A stretch of 64,000 nt of DNA, from positions 62,001 through 126,000 of the forward strand of contig JAJQBX010000032.1 in assembly GCA_021203065.1 (NCBI GenBank), read 5' to 3'. How positions within the stretch are numbered: the first letter of the stretch is position 1; every line of letters starts with the position of its first letter. Shown one piece after another: positions 35,986-43,610 of the stretch. The notes under the pieces are model-generated. The model was not told where the DNA came from. It did not search any database and saw only the letters and a program-made list of their open reading frames with translations. The translations under genes and the position numbers were made by a program. This DNA comes from Oscillospiraceae bacterium. Lineage in GTDB: Bacteria; Bacillota; Clostridia; Oscillospirales; Ruminococcaceae.

Positions 35986-36486
35986 ATGTCAAAAAGAAAG
36001 AATTCAGGAAAAACAATCAAGGCAGTAGCGACGATATTTCTCGTAATCGGGATCATCTTGTCGGTTCTGTTAGCTATTGTAGCAGTCATTGCAGGACTCG
36101 TAATCGGAGGCTCGTATGGTGCGGGAATAGCAATCGGAGGAGTTATTGAAGCGATTATCCTTTGCTTCATAATCTGGGCTTCAACAAGAACAACCTATGG
36201 CTTTGGTGAAGTGGTCGGATTCATGGCGGAATTAACTTCTTACGCTGAACTCATGACCAAGCAGAGTGGCGCAAAGACCGAGAGAATGCCATCGTTCCCT
36301 CAGAATCCTACTCCGGTTCCAGCTCCTGCTCCCACACCTGTTCCAACTCCCACTCCCGTACCAGCACAGACTCCGACACCCAAGGCGACTCCTGCGTCAT
36401 CTGAAGTAGTCTGCCCCAAGTGTGGTAAGCCACAGCCAGCCGGATTGAACTATTGCCGTTATTGCGGACAGTCTTTGAAAGACTAA
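35986..36486 (+). CDS. Membrane protein with C-terminal zinc ribbon
   Basis: 166 residues with an AGGAGG ribosome-binding site. Two membrane helices cover ~13-40 and ~44-62. A proline-rich spacer (~105-140, repeated PTPVPAPAP units) leads to a zinc ribbon, CPKCGKPQPAGLNYCRYCG, near the C-terminus. Four cysteines in CxxC pairs should hold one zinc ion. Because both helices are N-terminal, the ribbon may face the cytoplasm. The function is not known. Membrane zinc-ribbon proteins of this kind often accompany kinase/FHA gene clusters in Clostridia. Confidence 0.8.
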   Translation: MSKRKNSGKTIKAVATIFLVIGIILSVLLAIVAVIAGLVIGGSYGAGIAIGGVIEAIILCFIIWASTRTTYGFGEVVGFMAELTSYAELMTKQSGAKTERMPSFPQNPTPVPAPAPTPVPTPTPVPAQTPTPKATPASSEVVCPKCGKPQPAGLNYCRYCGQSLKD

Positions 36487-36506
36487 ACTAAGAAAAGGAG
36501 ATACAT

Positions 36507-37550
36507 ATGAGCGTATTTGATAATTTCGGGAAGAAGGTTTCAGGTATCGGACAGCAGACGGTTGCAAAGGCAAAAGAGTGGTCTGATGTCACCAAGCTGA
36601 ACTCACAGATTTCCGACGAGCAAAAGAAGATAGACGAGTGCTACAAGACCATAGGCAAGCTCTATGTGTCCAAGCACGCTCATGACTGCGAAAGCGAGTT
36701 TTCAGCCGCAGTCGCCGCTATTATGGAGTCAAATGCGAAGATAGACGACTACAGAAAGCAGATTCAGACTGCTAAGGGAATCAGAACCTGTCCACAGTGC
36801 GGAGCTGAGCTTCCTGCCGGAACGCTCTTCTGTAGCACCTGTGGTTGTCGCCTGCCGGAGGTAGAAGTTATCCCCGACAACATGGTCAAGTGCCAGAAAT
36901 GCGGCGCAGTGGTTTCAAAGGACATGAGATTCTGCACCAACTGCGGCAACCCGATGCCGGTTGTTGCATCAACACCTGTACCGGGATCTGTTCCACAGGC
37001 CGAGCCTCAGGGTCAGTCCTGCTCTGTATGCGGCGCAATCGTCCCCGATGGCTATGCTTTCTGCACCAACTGCGGCACGCCTGTCACTGCTCAGGCTCAA
37101 GAAGAACCAGCACCTGTTTCTGAACCTGCGCCAGAGCCCGGTATTCCGGAAGAAGAACCTCAGGCAGAAGAAGTCCCGGCTCAAGCTGAGCCAGTCTCTT
37201 TAGAGCCGACACCTGCAGAACCAGCTCAGGAAGAGCCGGCTCCAGAGGAGACAACTCCGGAAGAGCCAGTAGAGGCAGTTTCTGAGGAATCAACTCCCGC
37301 TGCAAAAATCTGCCCGGTATGTGGGGCAGTAGTAGTTGACGAGGGTTCATTCTGCACCAGCTGCGGCGCACGTTTAAGTGAAGCACCGAAGTCGGAGCCA
37401 GTAAGTGAGAAGCCGGAAGTTCATGAAGAGGAATCGCCATCAGGCAAGATTTGTCTTTACTGCGGCGCAGAAGTTCCCAGTGACTTCGCTTTCTGCACCA
37501 GCTGTGGCAGACCGATGCGTCAGAGCGCAACCAAGCCAGAACAGCAGTAA
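36507..37550 (+). CDS. Protein with coiled coil and five zinc ribbons
   Basis: 347 residues, cytoplasmic. Residues ~1-92 are helical with a coiled-coil pattern (VTKLNSQISDEQKKIDECYKTIGKL). Five zinc ribbons of the form CxxCG-x(8-9)-FCxxCG follow: CPQCGAELPAGTLFCSTCG (~95), CQKCGAVVSKDMRFCTNCG (~131), CSVCGAIVPDGYAFCTNCG (~172), CPVCGAVVVDEGSFCTSCG (~269) and CLYCGAEVPSDFAFCTSCG (~314). A Pro/Glu-rich spacer separates the third and fourth. No catalytic domain is visible; multiple ribbons suggest a protein or nucleic-acid binding scaffold. Confidence 0.85.
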   Translation: MSVFDNFGKKVSGIGQQTVAKAKEWSDVTKLNSQISDEQKKIDECYKTIGKLYVSKHAHDCESEFSAAVAAIMESNAKIDDYRKQIQTAKGIRTCPQCGAELPAGTLFCSTCGCRLPEVEVIPDNMVKCQKCGAVVSKDMRFCTNCGNPMPVVASTPVPGSVPQAEPQGQSCSVCGAIVPDGYAFCTNCGTPVTAQAQEEPAPVSEPAPEPGIPEEEPQAEEVPAQAEPVSLEPTPAEPAQEEPAPEETTPEEPVEAVSEESTPAAKICPVCGAVVVDEGSFCTSCGARLSEAPKSEPVSEKPEVHEEESPSGKICLYCGAEVPSDFAFCTSCGRPMRQSATKPEQQ

Positions 37551-37563
37551 CCGTTATAATCCA

Positions 37564-37592
37564 ATGAGAGAGGACCCCCCGTCCTCTCTCAT
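37564..37592 (+). other. Perfect 12-bp RNA hairpin without a T run
   Basis: ATGAGAGAGGAC (37564-37575) and its exact complement (37581-37592) close a CCCCC loop. No poly-T follows, so it is a poor terminator. It lies between the zinc-ribbon gene and a lipoprotein gene and may act in RNA processing, stability or pausing. Confidence 0.6.
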
Positions 37593-37618
37593 AACCCAAA
37601 ATTTGTGGAGGGAACATA

Positions 37619-39199
37619 ATGAAAAAGCTATTATCTGTCATTTTAGTCGTCACACTCAGCCTGACCTTTTTCACCTCCTGTGCGTCAGTGGACAAGGCTT
37701 TAGTCTCCACGTATCTGAACCTCGGTGAAAAGTATCTCACCGACCTCGACTATGAACAAGCCGTTGTCTATTTCAACAAGGTAATCGAGGTAGAGCCTAA
37801 AAATGAGCGAGCCTATCTCGGTGCAGCAGAAGCATACGTTGCGCTCGGCGATATTGACAGTGCCATAGCCATTCTTGAACAAGGCATAGAAGCGGTCGAC
37901 GACCCGACGGAGCTTGAGGCGATGCTTGCGGAGCTTATGGGTGAAAGTGAAATTGAAGAGAAAGATGAAGTTATAGCTGATGAGGTGTCCACGAATGAAG
38001 ATACAATTCCGGAGGAAACGATTGAAGAAGAGGCAGAAGAAGAGCCGGTGTTTGTGAGAACAGAGTATTATAGTTATAAAAGCGATGGTAGCATTAATTA
38101 TTGGAAGGAATGCGATGAAGCAGGAAATACCATTAAGTATGTAGAGTATAGTGACGGAAGCATTAGTCAATGGATAGAGTACGAATATGATTCAAATGGA
38201 AATATGATAAAGGAGTACTACTGCGATCTAAATGGTACCAGAACTAGCTGTAATGAGTATGAATATGATACAAACGGAAATTGGATAAAGACCACATGGT
38301 ATGACTCCGATGGAATTGCTTACGGCGGCGATGAACATGGATATGATTCAAACAACAACATGCTCAGTTACAAGTCTTACTTTTATGGTGATATTTGGTA
38401 TTGGATTAACTATGATTCAAATGGATTTGAAGTAGAAGGTATGAGATACGATACAGACGGCAATGTTCAATGGAAAATAGAAACGGAATATGACGTTAAT
38501 GGGGTAGATGCCGTAATTACAAGTTATGACTCGGATGGAAATGTCGAATATTGGATCGAACGTGTTTTGGATTCGGACAGAAATGTTACCATATACAATT
38601 ACTATTTGGGCGAAACTCTTAGAGCTGTATATGAGTATGATACAAATGGAAATGAAATAAAATATATAAGTTATAGCTCAGATGGGCACATTGATTATTG
38701 GTACGAATACGAATATGACTCGATGGGAAACGAAATAAAAGATGTGAAGTATGATTCCGATGGAAACATAAGCTACTGGTACGAATACGAATATGACTCG
38801 ATGGGAAACGAAATAAAAGACGTGAAGTATGATTCTGATGGAAGCATAGACTATGTATATGAGAGAGAATACGATTCATACGGAAATAAAATAAAAACAA
38901 CTCATTACAATGGCGATGGAAGCGTTATGTACTGGTGCGAGTATGAATACGATTCGACGGGCACTGAGAAGCAATGTACTTTTTACAGTCCTGATGGACG
39001 TTCTTATATTTGCTATGAATGTGATACATCGGGAAATATCATAAAATATACAAATTACAGCTATTCTGGAGAAATTGAATCATGGTCGGATTATGAGTAT
39101 GAATACAATTCTGAAGGAGGAATTATCTCTCGGAAGATTTCAAAATATAAAAAGGACGGAACATTATCTGCGGTTGAATACCAAAGCTGTATCAACTAA
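37619..39199 (+). CDS. TPR lipoprotein with long YD-like repeat tail
   Basis: 526 residues. Lipobox FFTSC with Cys21. The TPR head is short (~27-105: LNLGEKYLTDLDYEQAVVYF, AYLGAAEAYVALGDIDSAI), followed by a Glu-rich linker and the junction EEPVFVRTEYY near residue 140. The tail has at least thirteen YD-like repeats of ~26 residues. Two neighbouring units at 38701-38856 are almost identical at DNA level with a 78-bp period, which points to recent tandem duplication. The protein ends in VEYQSCIN. It shares its head more closely with the gene at 39215 than with the one at 26214. Confidence 0.82.
   Translation: MKKLLSVILVVTLSLTFFTSCASVDKALVSTYLNLGEKYLTDLDYEQAVVYFNKVIEVEPKNERAYLGAAEAYVALGDIDSAIAILEQGIEAVDDPTELEAMLAELMGESEIEEKDEVIADEVSTNEDTIPEETIEEEAEEEPVFVRTEYYSYKSDGSINYWKECDEAGNTIKYVEYSDGSISQWIEYEYDSNGNMIKEYYCDLNGTRTSCNEYEYDTNGNWIKTTWYDSDGIAYGGDEHGYDSNNNMLSYKSYFYGDIWYWINYDSNGFEVEGMRYDTDGNVQWKIETEYDVNGVDAVITSYDSDGNVEYWIERVLDSDRNVTIYNYYLGETLRAVYEYDTNGNEIKYISYSSDGHIDYWYEYEYDSMGNEIKDVKYDSDGNISYWYEYEYDSMGNEIKDVKYDSDGSIDYVYEREYDSYGNKIKTTHYNGDGSVMYWCEYEYDSTGTEKQCTFYSPDGRSYICYECDTSGNIIKYTNYSYSGEIESWSDYEYEYNSEGGIISRKISKYKKDGTLSAVEYQSCIN
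38701..38856 (+). repeat. Tandem 78-bp coding repeat (YD-like units)
   Basis: Two copies start at 38701 and 38779. Each encodes YEYEYDSMGNEIKDVKYDSDG and differs at only a few bases in the first 65 positions. The near identity means recent duplication or conversion, and copy number may vary between strains. Confidence 0.85.
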
Positions 39200-39214
39200 A
39201 TAGGAGAAATCAAA

Positions 39215-40006
39215 ATGAAGAAATTATTGTCAATAGTCTTGGTTATTGTGTTGATTATGGTATGCTTCACCTCCTGCGCATCAGTGGACAAGGCTTTAGT
39301 CTCCACATATCTGAACCTCGGCGAAAAATACCTCACCGACCTTAACTACGAAGAGGCTATCGTCTACTTCAACAAGGCAATCGAGGTTGAGCCGAGGAAT
39401 GTGCAGGCTTATCTGGGGGCGGCGGAGGCTTATGTGGCACTGGGGGATATAGATAGTGCGATAGAAATTCTTCAAAAGGGAATTGAAATGGTCGACGACC
39501 CGACGGAGCTGGAGGCTATGCTCAGGGAGCTGTTGGGTGAAGAGGAGGAAGAGGTTGAGGTTGAGCAGTACAACTTCGACTTGGTGCCGGATGATGCCGG
39601 TGAGTACAATGGGCATTACTATTATGTGTACGACGTTGAGTCGGTGACTTCTTGGGAAGAGGCTAAGACTTACTGCGAATCACTGAATGGCTATCTGGCG
39701 ACGATTACCTCAGAAGAGGAGAACAGCTTTTTGTTTAACTACATAGTGCTTTGCGGGTATAATAGTGCCTACATCGGGTTGACTGACGAAGAGGAAGAGG
39801 GAACATGGGTATGGACGAACGGGGAGAGTGTTACTTACACCAATTGGCACAGTAACGAGCCAAACAGTGAGAATACCCGTGAGGATTATGCCATGTTCTA
39901 CTATAAGTATACTGATGGCACATGGAACGACGGCGACTTCAACGGCTCGACCGTGAATGGCGGAAAAATATTCATCTGCGAATGGGGAGATTACGAAAAT
40001 GAGTGA
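39215..40006 (+). CDS. TPR lipoprotein with C-type lectin-like domain
   Basis: 263 residues. Lipobox CFTSC with Cys21, TPR head ~27-105, acidic linker (GEEEEEVEVEQ) and a C-type lectin-like domain at ~128-262. Typical lectin features are YYYVYDVESVTSWEEAKTYCESLNGYLATITS at its start, AYIGLTDEEEEGTWVWTNGE in the middle (the WVW region), and KIFICEWG at the end. Only two of the usual four cysteines are obvious (in YCE and ICEW), matching the long-range disulphide; EPN in SNEPNSEN recalls the EPN sugar motif of mannose-type lectins. A carbohydrate ligand is plausible but not proven. It is the only member of the lipoprotein set with this fold. Confidence 0.85.
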   Translation: MKKLLSIVLVIVLIMVCFTSCASVDKALVSTYLNLGEKYLTDLNYEEAIVYFNKAIEVEPRNVQAYLGAAEAYVALGDIDSAIEILQKGIEMVDDPTELEAMLRELLGEEEEEVEVEQYNFDLVPDDAGEYNGHYYYVYDVESVTSWEEAKTYCESLNGYLATITSEEENSFLFNYIVLCGYNSAYIGLTDEEEEGTWVWTNGESVTYTNWHSNEPNSENTREDYAMFYYKYTDGTWNDGDFNGSTVNGGKIFICEWGDYENE

Positions 40007-40055
40007 TACGCCCAAGTTTAACAATATCGTCTGAAATAGGAAAGGAGATCCCAAA

Positions 40056-41153
40056 ATGAAGAAACTACTATCAACAATTTTAATCATCGCTTTTACAATG
40101 ACAATGTTCACCTCTTGTAGCTTTGTCACAACAGAGGATACATCCAATGAAGAACCGGTGTTTGTGACGACGGCGAAGTATTATTATGATTCCGAAGGAA
40201 GCGTCAGTTGGGGCTATGAGTATGATTACGATTCTGAAGGCAATATGACAGAGGAATTATATTACTCCTCAGAGGGCGTTATTGATTCCGCATGTGTATA
40301 TGAATACGATTCGGACGGGAATATGACAAAGGAAGCATATTATAGCAGTGATGGCTGGAGCCTCGCTTGGTGTGAATACGAGTATGACTCGAACGGCAAC
40401 GAGATATTGGAAACGAATTATAATTCTGATGGCAGCGTCAGTTCATGGTATGAATATGAATATGATTCAAGTGGCAATCAGGTAAAGTATACCTACTATG
40501 ATTCTGATGGAGTGATCAACTTCTCAAGAGAGTACGAATACGATTCCAGTGGAAACATGATAAAGCATGTTAACTATGACTCGGATGGAGAAATCAGTAA
40601 CTGGTATGAATACGAGTATGATTCAGATGGCAACAGGACAAAACAAGTAACTTATAATTCTGACGGAAGTCGCAGTGCTTCGTATTCATATGATTATGAT
40701 TCAGATGGAAACGAGATAAGCTACACAATATATAATTCATTCGGATCAATAAGATGTTGGTATGAGTATGAATATGATTCAGACGGTAATCAGACGAAGA
40801 GCACTATTTATAGCTCTGATTCAAGCGTCAAGTCATACTATGTGAATGAATATGATTCAGCAGGAAATCAGACAAAGAGCACAGCGTATGAGGCTGATGG
40901 AAGTATTATCTGGTGGCGTGAATACGAGTACGAATATGACACAAATGGAAACATAATAAGTCGTACAAGAAGCAGCTCTGATGATTACGATTTGCAGTCT
41001 ATATCTGGATCATGGTATGGGGTTGCTTCAAGCAAGGATTATTCCTGTAAATATACTTACAATTCAAGGGGCAAAATAACCTCAAAAACAATTACAACAT
41101 ACGACGAAGACGGCAACTTATATAGTATCGAATATCAGTCCCGAAGCAACTGA
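40056..41153 (+). CDS. Lipoprotein with YD-like repeats and no TPR head
   Basis: 365 residues. Lipobox MFTSC with Cys21, then only ~14 residues before the junction EEPVFVTTAKYYYDSEGSV, which matches the post-linker junction of the genes at 26214 and 37619. The TPR part is therefore missing. About twelve YD-like repeats (EYEYDSDGNQTKSTIYSSDSS) fill the rest, and the end is IEYQSRSN. It looks like a family member that lost its TPR module by deletion or that represents the minimal form. AGGAAAGGAG provides a strong ribosome-binding site. Confidence 0.83.
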   Translation: MKKLLSTILIIAFTMTMFTSCSFVTTEDTSNEEPVFVTTAKYYYDSEGSVSWGYEYDYDSEGNMTEELYYSSEGVIDSACVYEYDSDGNMTKEAYYSSDGWSLAWCEYEYDSNGNEILETNYNSDGSVSSWYEYEYDSSGNQVKYTYYDSDGVINFSREYEYDSSGNMIKHVNYDSDGEISNWYEYEYDSDGNRTKQVTYNSDGSRSASYSYDYDSDGNEISYTIYNSFGSIRCWYEYEYDSDGNQTKSTIYSSDSSVKSYYVNEYDSAGNQTKSTAYEADGSIIWWREYEYEYDTNGNIISRTRSSSDDYDLQSISGSWYGVASSKDYSCKYTYNSRGKITSKTITTYDEDGNLYSIEYQSRSN

Positions 41154-41190
41154 TATGTTATAAAATAAAATATTTGAAAGGAAGATAATT

Positions 41191-41829
41191 ATGGCAAGAT
41201 TTTGTGGAAATTGCGGAATGCGGTTGGAGGATAATGACCGGGTCTGCGGAAATTGCGGCACACCTTGCGGGGAACTGCCTCAGGTCAAACCTGTGGTCAA
41301 GCCGGCGAAGAAGTCCAGAAAGGGCATTGTTGCGGCGATTATATGCGTGGTGATTGCGGTGGTACTGCTCATCACGGGTGTAAGCACGCTGGCGGCAAAT
41401 GCCGGGTATAAGGGTCTTCTGAAAAAGACGATAAAGGCGTATATCAACTATGACATCGACAAGATAGTAAATAACGCCAGTGAATCGTATGACTATTCCT
41501 ATTCGTCCTACGCTGAGTATTACTTCACAATGAAGATTGACGACAGCCTTGAGACCTTTGATGATTATGTCGGCTATAACTACAAGCTTACATATGAGAT
41601 TGAGGACAGCTACATTGCCTCCGAAAGATACCTGAGTGAAATCAAGTCAACTCTTGCGGCGAAGTACGGCACTTTTGACACAGACATCATCAAGAAAGTA
41701 GCCATTGCAGAAGTAACTGTCACTGCGACCTCCAAGTCAGGAAGCCAGAAGTATACCCAGACTATGCAGATAACCCTCACCAAAGAAAAGGGTTCATGGA
41801 AGGTACTCTATATAGACTTCACCAAGTAA
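41191..41829 (+). CDS. Zinc-ribbon membrane protein with extracytoplasmic tail
   Basis: 212 residues. An N-terminal zinc ribbon, FCGNCGMRLEDNDRVCGNCG (~4-23), is followed by a Lys-rich stretch and one membrane helix at ~47-70. The remaining ~140 residues have an alpha/beta pattern with two related-looking halves and would lie outside; they may be an NTF2-like or DUF4878-like domain (low confidence; ESYIASERYLSEIKS and TYEIEDSY are visible). The TM next to an inside ribbon and outside domain suggests signal relay or assembly. A short conserved hairpin follows the gene at 41844-41865. Confidence 0.78.
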   Translation: MARFCGNCGMRLEDNDRVCGNCGTPCGELPQVKPVVKPAKKSRKGIVAAIICVVIAVVLLITGVSTLAANAGYKGLLKKTIKAYINYDIDKIVNNASESYDYSYSSYAEYYFTMKIDDSLETFDDYVGYNYKLTYEIEDSYIASERYLSEIKSTLAAKYGTFDTDIIKKVAIAEVTVTATSKSGSQKYTQTMQITLTKEKGSWKVLYIDFTK

Positions 41830-41843
41830 AACTCCTATAACCC

Positions 41844-41865
41844 AAAGCCGGCTCAAACCGGCTTT
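41844..41865 (+). terminator. Hairpin after the zinc-ribbon gene, possible weak terminator
   Basis: AAAGCCGG (41844-41851) and CCGGCTTT (41858-41865) form a perfect 8-bp stem with a 6-nt loop. The sequence after it, CCGGGTTTATT, has few T residues, so termination would be partial. It is followed by a 65-bp AT-rich stretch before the next start. Confidence 0.5.
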
Positions 41866-41930
41866 CCGGGTTTATTGAAGTGTGGAATATATAAGGCGAA
41901 AAGCCAAAAAATTTATGTGGAGGAACAATT

Positions 41931-43259
41931 ATGAAAAAACTACTCTCATTCACCATAGCCATAGTGCTAATCCTAACAACTTTCGCCTCCTGCGGCGAAA
42001 CCGACAAAGCCCTGACCGCCACAGAGCTCTTAGACCTCGGCGAGAAGTATCTCCTTGACCTTGACTATGAGCAGGCGACAGTCTACTTCAACCAAGTCAT
42101 CGAGGTAGAACCTCGCAACTCCCGTGCCTATATGGGAGCCGCAGAAGCCTACGTCGGCTTAGGCGACACCGAGTCAGCAATCAACATCCTCAAGACTGCT
42201 CTTGAAGTCTTCACCGATGACGAAGAAGTCACAATAGAGCTTCTCAAAATGCTCATAGAAATCGACCCGACCACAGCAGAGTGGTATCTCGACTTGGCGC
42301 AGATTTACATAAATCAAGGGAATACGGATAAGGCAATAGAGGTTCTGCAACAGGGGTTGACCAACGCAAGCGACATCACCGAAATAGCTGCTCTGTTCGT
42401 GCAACTCATGAATGGGGAAACAGTTGAAGTTGAAACGGTTGCGGAAACACATTATGGGGTCCTCAATAACGATATGCTTCGCAATCCTACTTATTTTGAT
42501 AAGAGCACTATAACCGAAATTGACTTCCTTGATTCTCTCGATAGCGCGCCAAGCGACGCTTGGGATTTCTCACTTGATGGGGATGGAAGCGTGCTCGGAT
42601 GGCTTGACGGGACACATCTTTATGTTGCGGGAGATGGAGGAGTTATTGCGGATGAGGATGCGAGTGCTCTGTTTGGGGAGCAATATGGCAATAATTCAGG
42701 CGTTGCTTACCATATAGAACCCTATTCAGCTATACAAACTATTAATTTTAATGGCTGTTTTGATACGTCATCGGTTACTAGTATGTCCAATATGTTTTCT
42801 GTCGGCAGCTCATTGACACAGCTTGATTTGAAAAACTTCAACACTTCGAGTGTTAAGTATATGGGCGGTATGTTTAAAGACTGTAGTTCGCTTACTTCAC
42901 TTGATTTGAGTAGTTTCAACACGGCAAATGTGATTGGCATGAGCGCTATGTTTTCCGGCTGTAGTTCCCTTACTGCTCTTGACTTAAGTCTACTTAATAC
43001 ATCAAATGTTACAAATATGAGCTCTATGTTTTCCGGCTGCAGTTCCCTTACTGCTCTTGACTTGAGTACTTTTGACACCTCGAATGTGACTAATATGTAT
43101 AGTATGTTTGGTAACTGTAGTTTTCTCGTTTCTCTTAATTTAAGCAGCTTTGATACATCGAATGTCTCAGATATGAGATTTATGTTTAATGAATGCAGTT
43201 CTCTTGTCTCGCTAGATCTAAGTAGTTTTGATACTTCAAATATCACAGACATGAGATAG
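41931..43259 (+). CDS. TPR lipoprotein with BspA/DUF285 repeats, cut by an in-frame TAG
   Basis: 442 residues to the stop. Lipobox TFASC with Cys21, TPR units ~27-160, then the module NNDMLRNPTYFDKSTITEIDFLD...GWLDGTHLYVAGDGG (~179-245) shared with the receptor kinase at 28873, and about seven BspA-type repeats of 26 residues. The frame ends at TAG (43257-43259) in the middle of a repeat (TDMR-stop). The same frame continues directly with ATG and four more repeats to 43595, where the family-typical GTIFE ending occurs. The intact paralogue at 45954 has 550 residues, and the two parts here sum to 553. This is probably one gene with a nonsense mutation. Confidence 0.85.
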   Translation: MKKLLSFTIAIVLILTTFASCGETDKALTATELLDLGEKYLLDLDYEQATVYFNQVIEVEPRNSRAYMGAAEAYVGLGDTESAINILKTALEVFTDDEEVTIELLKMLIEIDPTTAEWYLDLAQIYINQGNTDKAIEVLQQGLTNASDITEIAALFVQLMNGETVEVETVAETHYGVLNNDMLRNPTYFDKSTITEIDFLDSLDSAPSDAWDFSLDGDGSVLGWLDGTHLYVAGDGGVIADEDASALFGEQYGNNSGVAYHIEPYSAIQTINFNGCFDTSSVTSMSNMFSVGSSLTQLDLKNFNTSSVKYMGGMFKDCSSLTSLDLSSFNTANVIGMSAMFSGCSSLTALDLSLLNTSNVTNMSSMFSGCSSLTALDLSTFDTSNVTNMYSMFGNCSFLVSLNLSSFDTSNVSDMRFMFNECSSLVSLDLSSFDTSNITDMR

Positions 43260-43595
43260 ATGTTTTACAATTGTTCATCGCTCACATCCCTAGACATTTC
43301 AAGCTTTGATACTTCAAATGTCACAGACATGAGTTTTATGTTTTGCGATTGTTCATCGCTCACATCCCTTGACATTTCAAGTTTTGATACCTCAAATGTC
43401 ACAGATATGAGCCTTATGTTTTGCGATTGTTCATCGCTCACATCCCTTGACATTTCAAGCTTTGATACTTCAAATGTCACAGACATGAGTTTTATGTTTA
43501 GAGGTTGTTCCTCACTTACATCTCTTGATATATCTAACTTTGACACAACCAATGCCGACACCTCATATATGTTTTCCGGCACCATCTTCGAATAA
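43227..43595 (+). repeat. Tandem 78-bp coding repeats (BspA-type units) across the stop codon
   Basis: Units begin at 43227, 43305, 43383, 43461 and 43539 in perfect 78-bp register, each starting TTTGATAC or TTTGACAC. Those at 43305, 43383 and 43461 are nearly identical. At offset 30 the codons are TAG, TTT, CTT and TTT, so the stop replaces an aromatic or aliphatic residue. Confidence 0.88.
43260..43595 (+). CDS. C-terminal remainder of the interrupted BspA-repeat lipoprotein
   Basis: 111 codons in the same frame as the gene at 41931, directly after its TAG. It begins with the Met that is the conserved MF of the repeat, has no ribosome-binding site and no signal peptide, and ends in YMFSGTIFE, matching the tails of the proteins encoded at 28873 and 45954. 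It is better seen as the lost tail of the upstream protein than as a separate gene. Translation could only come from read-through or reinitiation on the adjoining ATG. Confidence 0.7.
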   Translation: MFYNCSSLTSLDISSFDTSNVTDMSFMFCDCSSLTSLDISSFDTSNVTDMSLMFCDCSSLTSLDISSFDTSNVTDMSFMFRGCSSLTSLDISNFDTTNADTSYMFSGTIFE

Positions 43596-43610
43596 AAGGA
43601 GGACCCCAAA

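Noticed and set aside
39215-40006. Diversity-generating retroelement target (C-type lectin fold)
   Set aside because: No reverse transcriptase, accessory gene or template repeat was seen in the window.
43257-43259. Programmed amber recoding (pyrrolysine or similar)
   Set aside because: Only this one gene shows an internal TAG, there is no recoding signal, and a paralogue has a sense codon. A point mutation is simpler.
38701-43595. CRISPR-like direct repeats
   Set aside because: The 78-bp units are continuous, lie in frame and encode clear protein repeats. There are no spacers and no cas genes.
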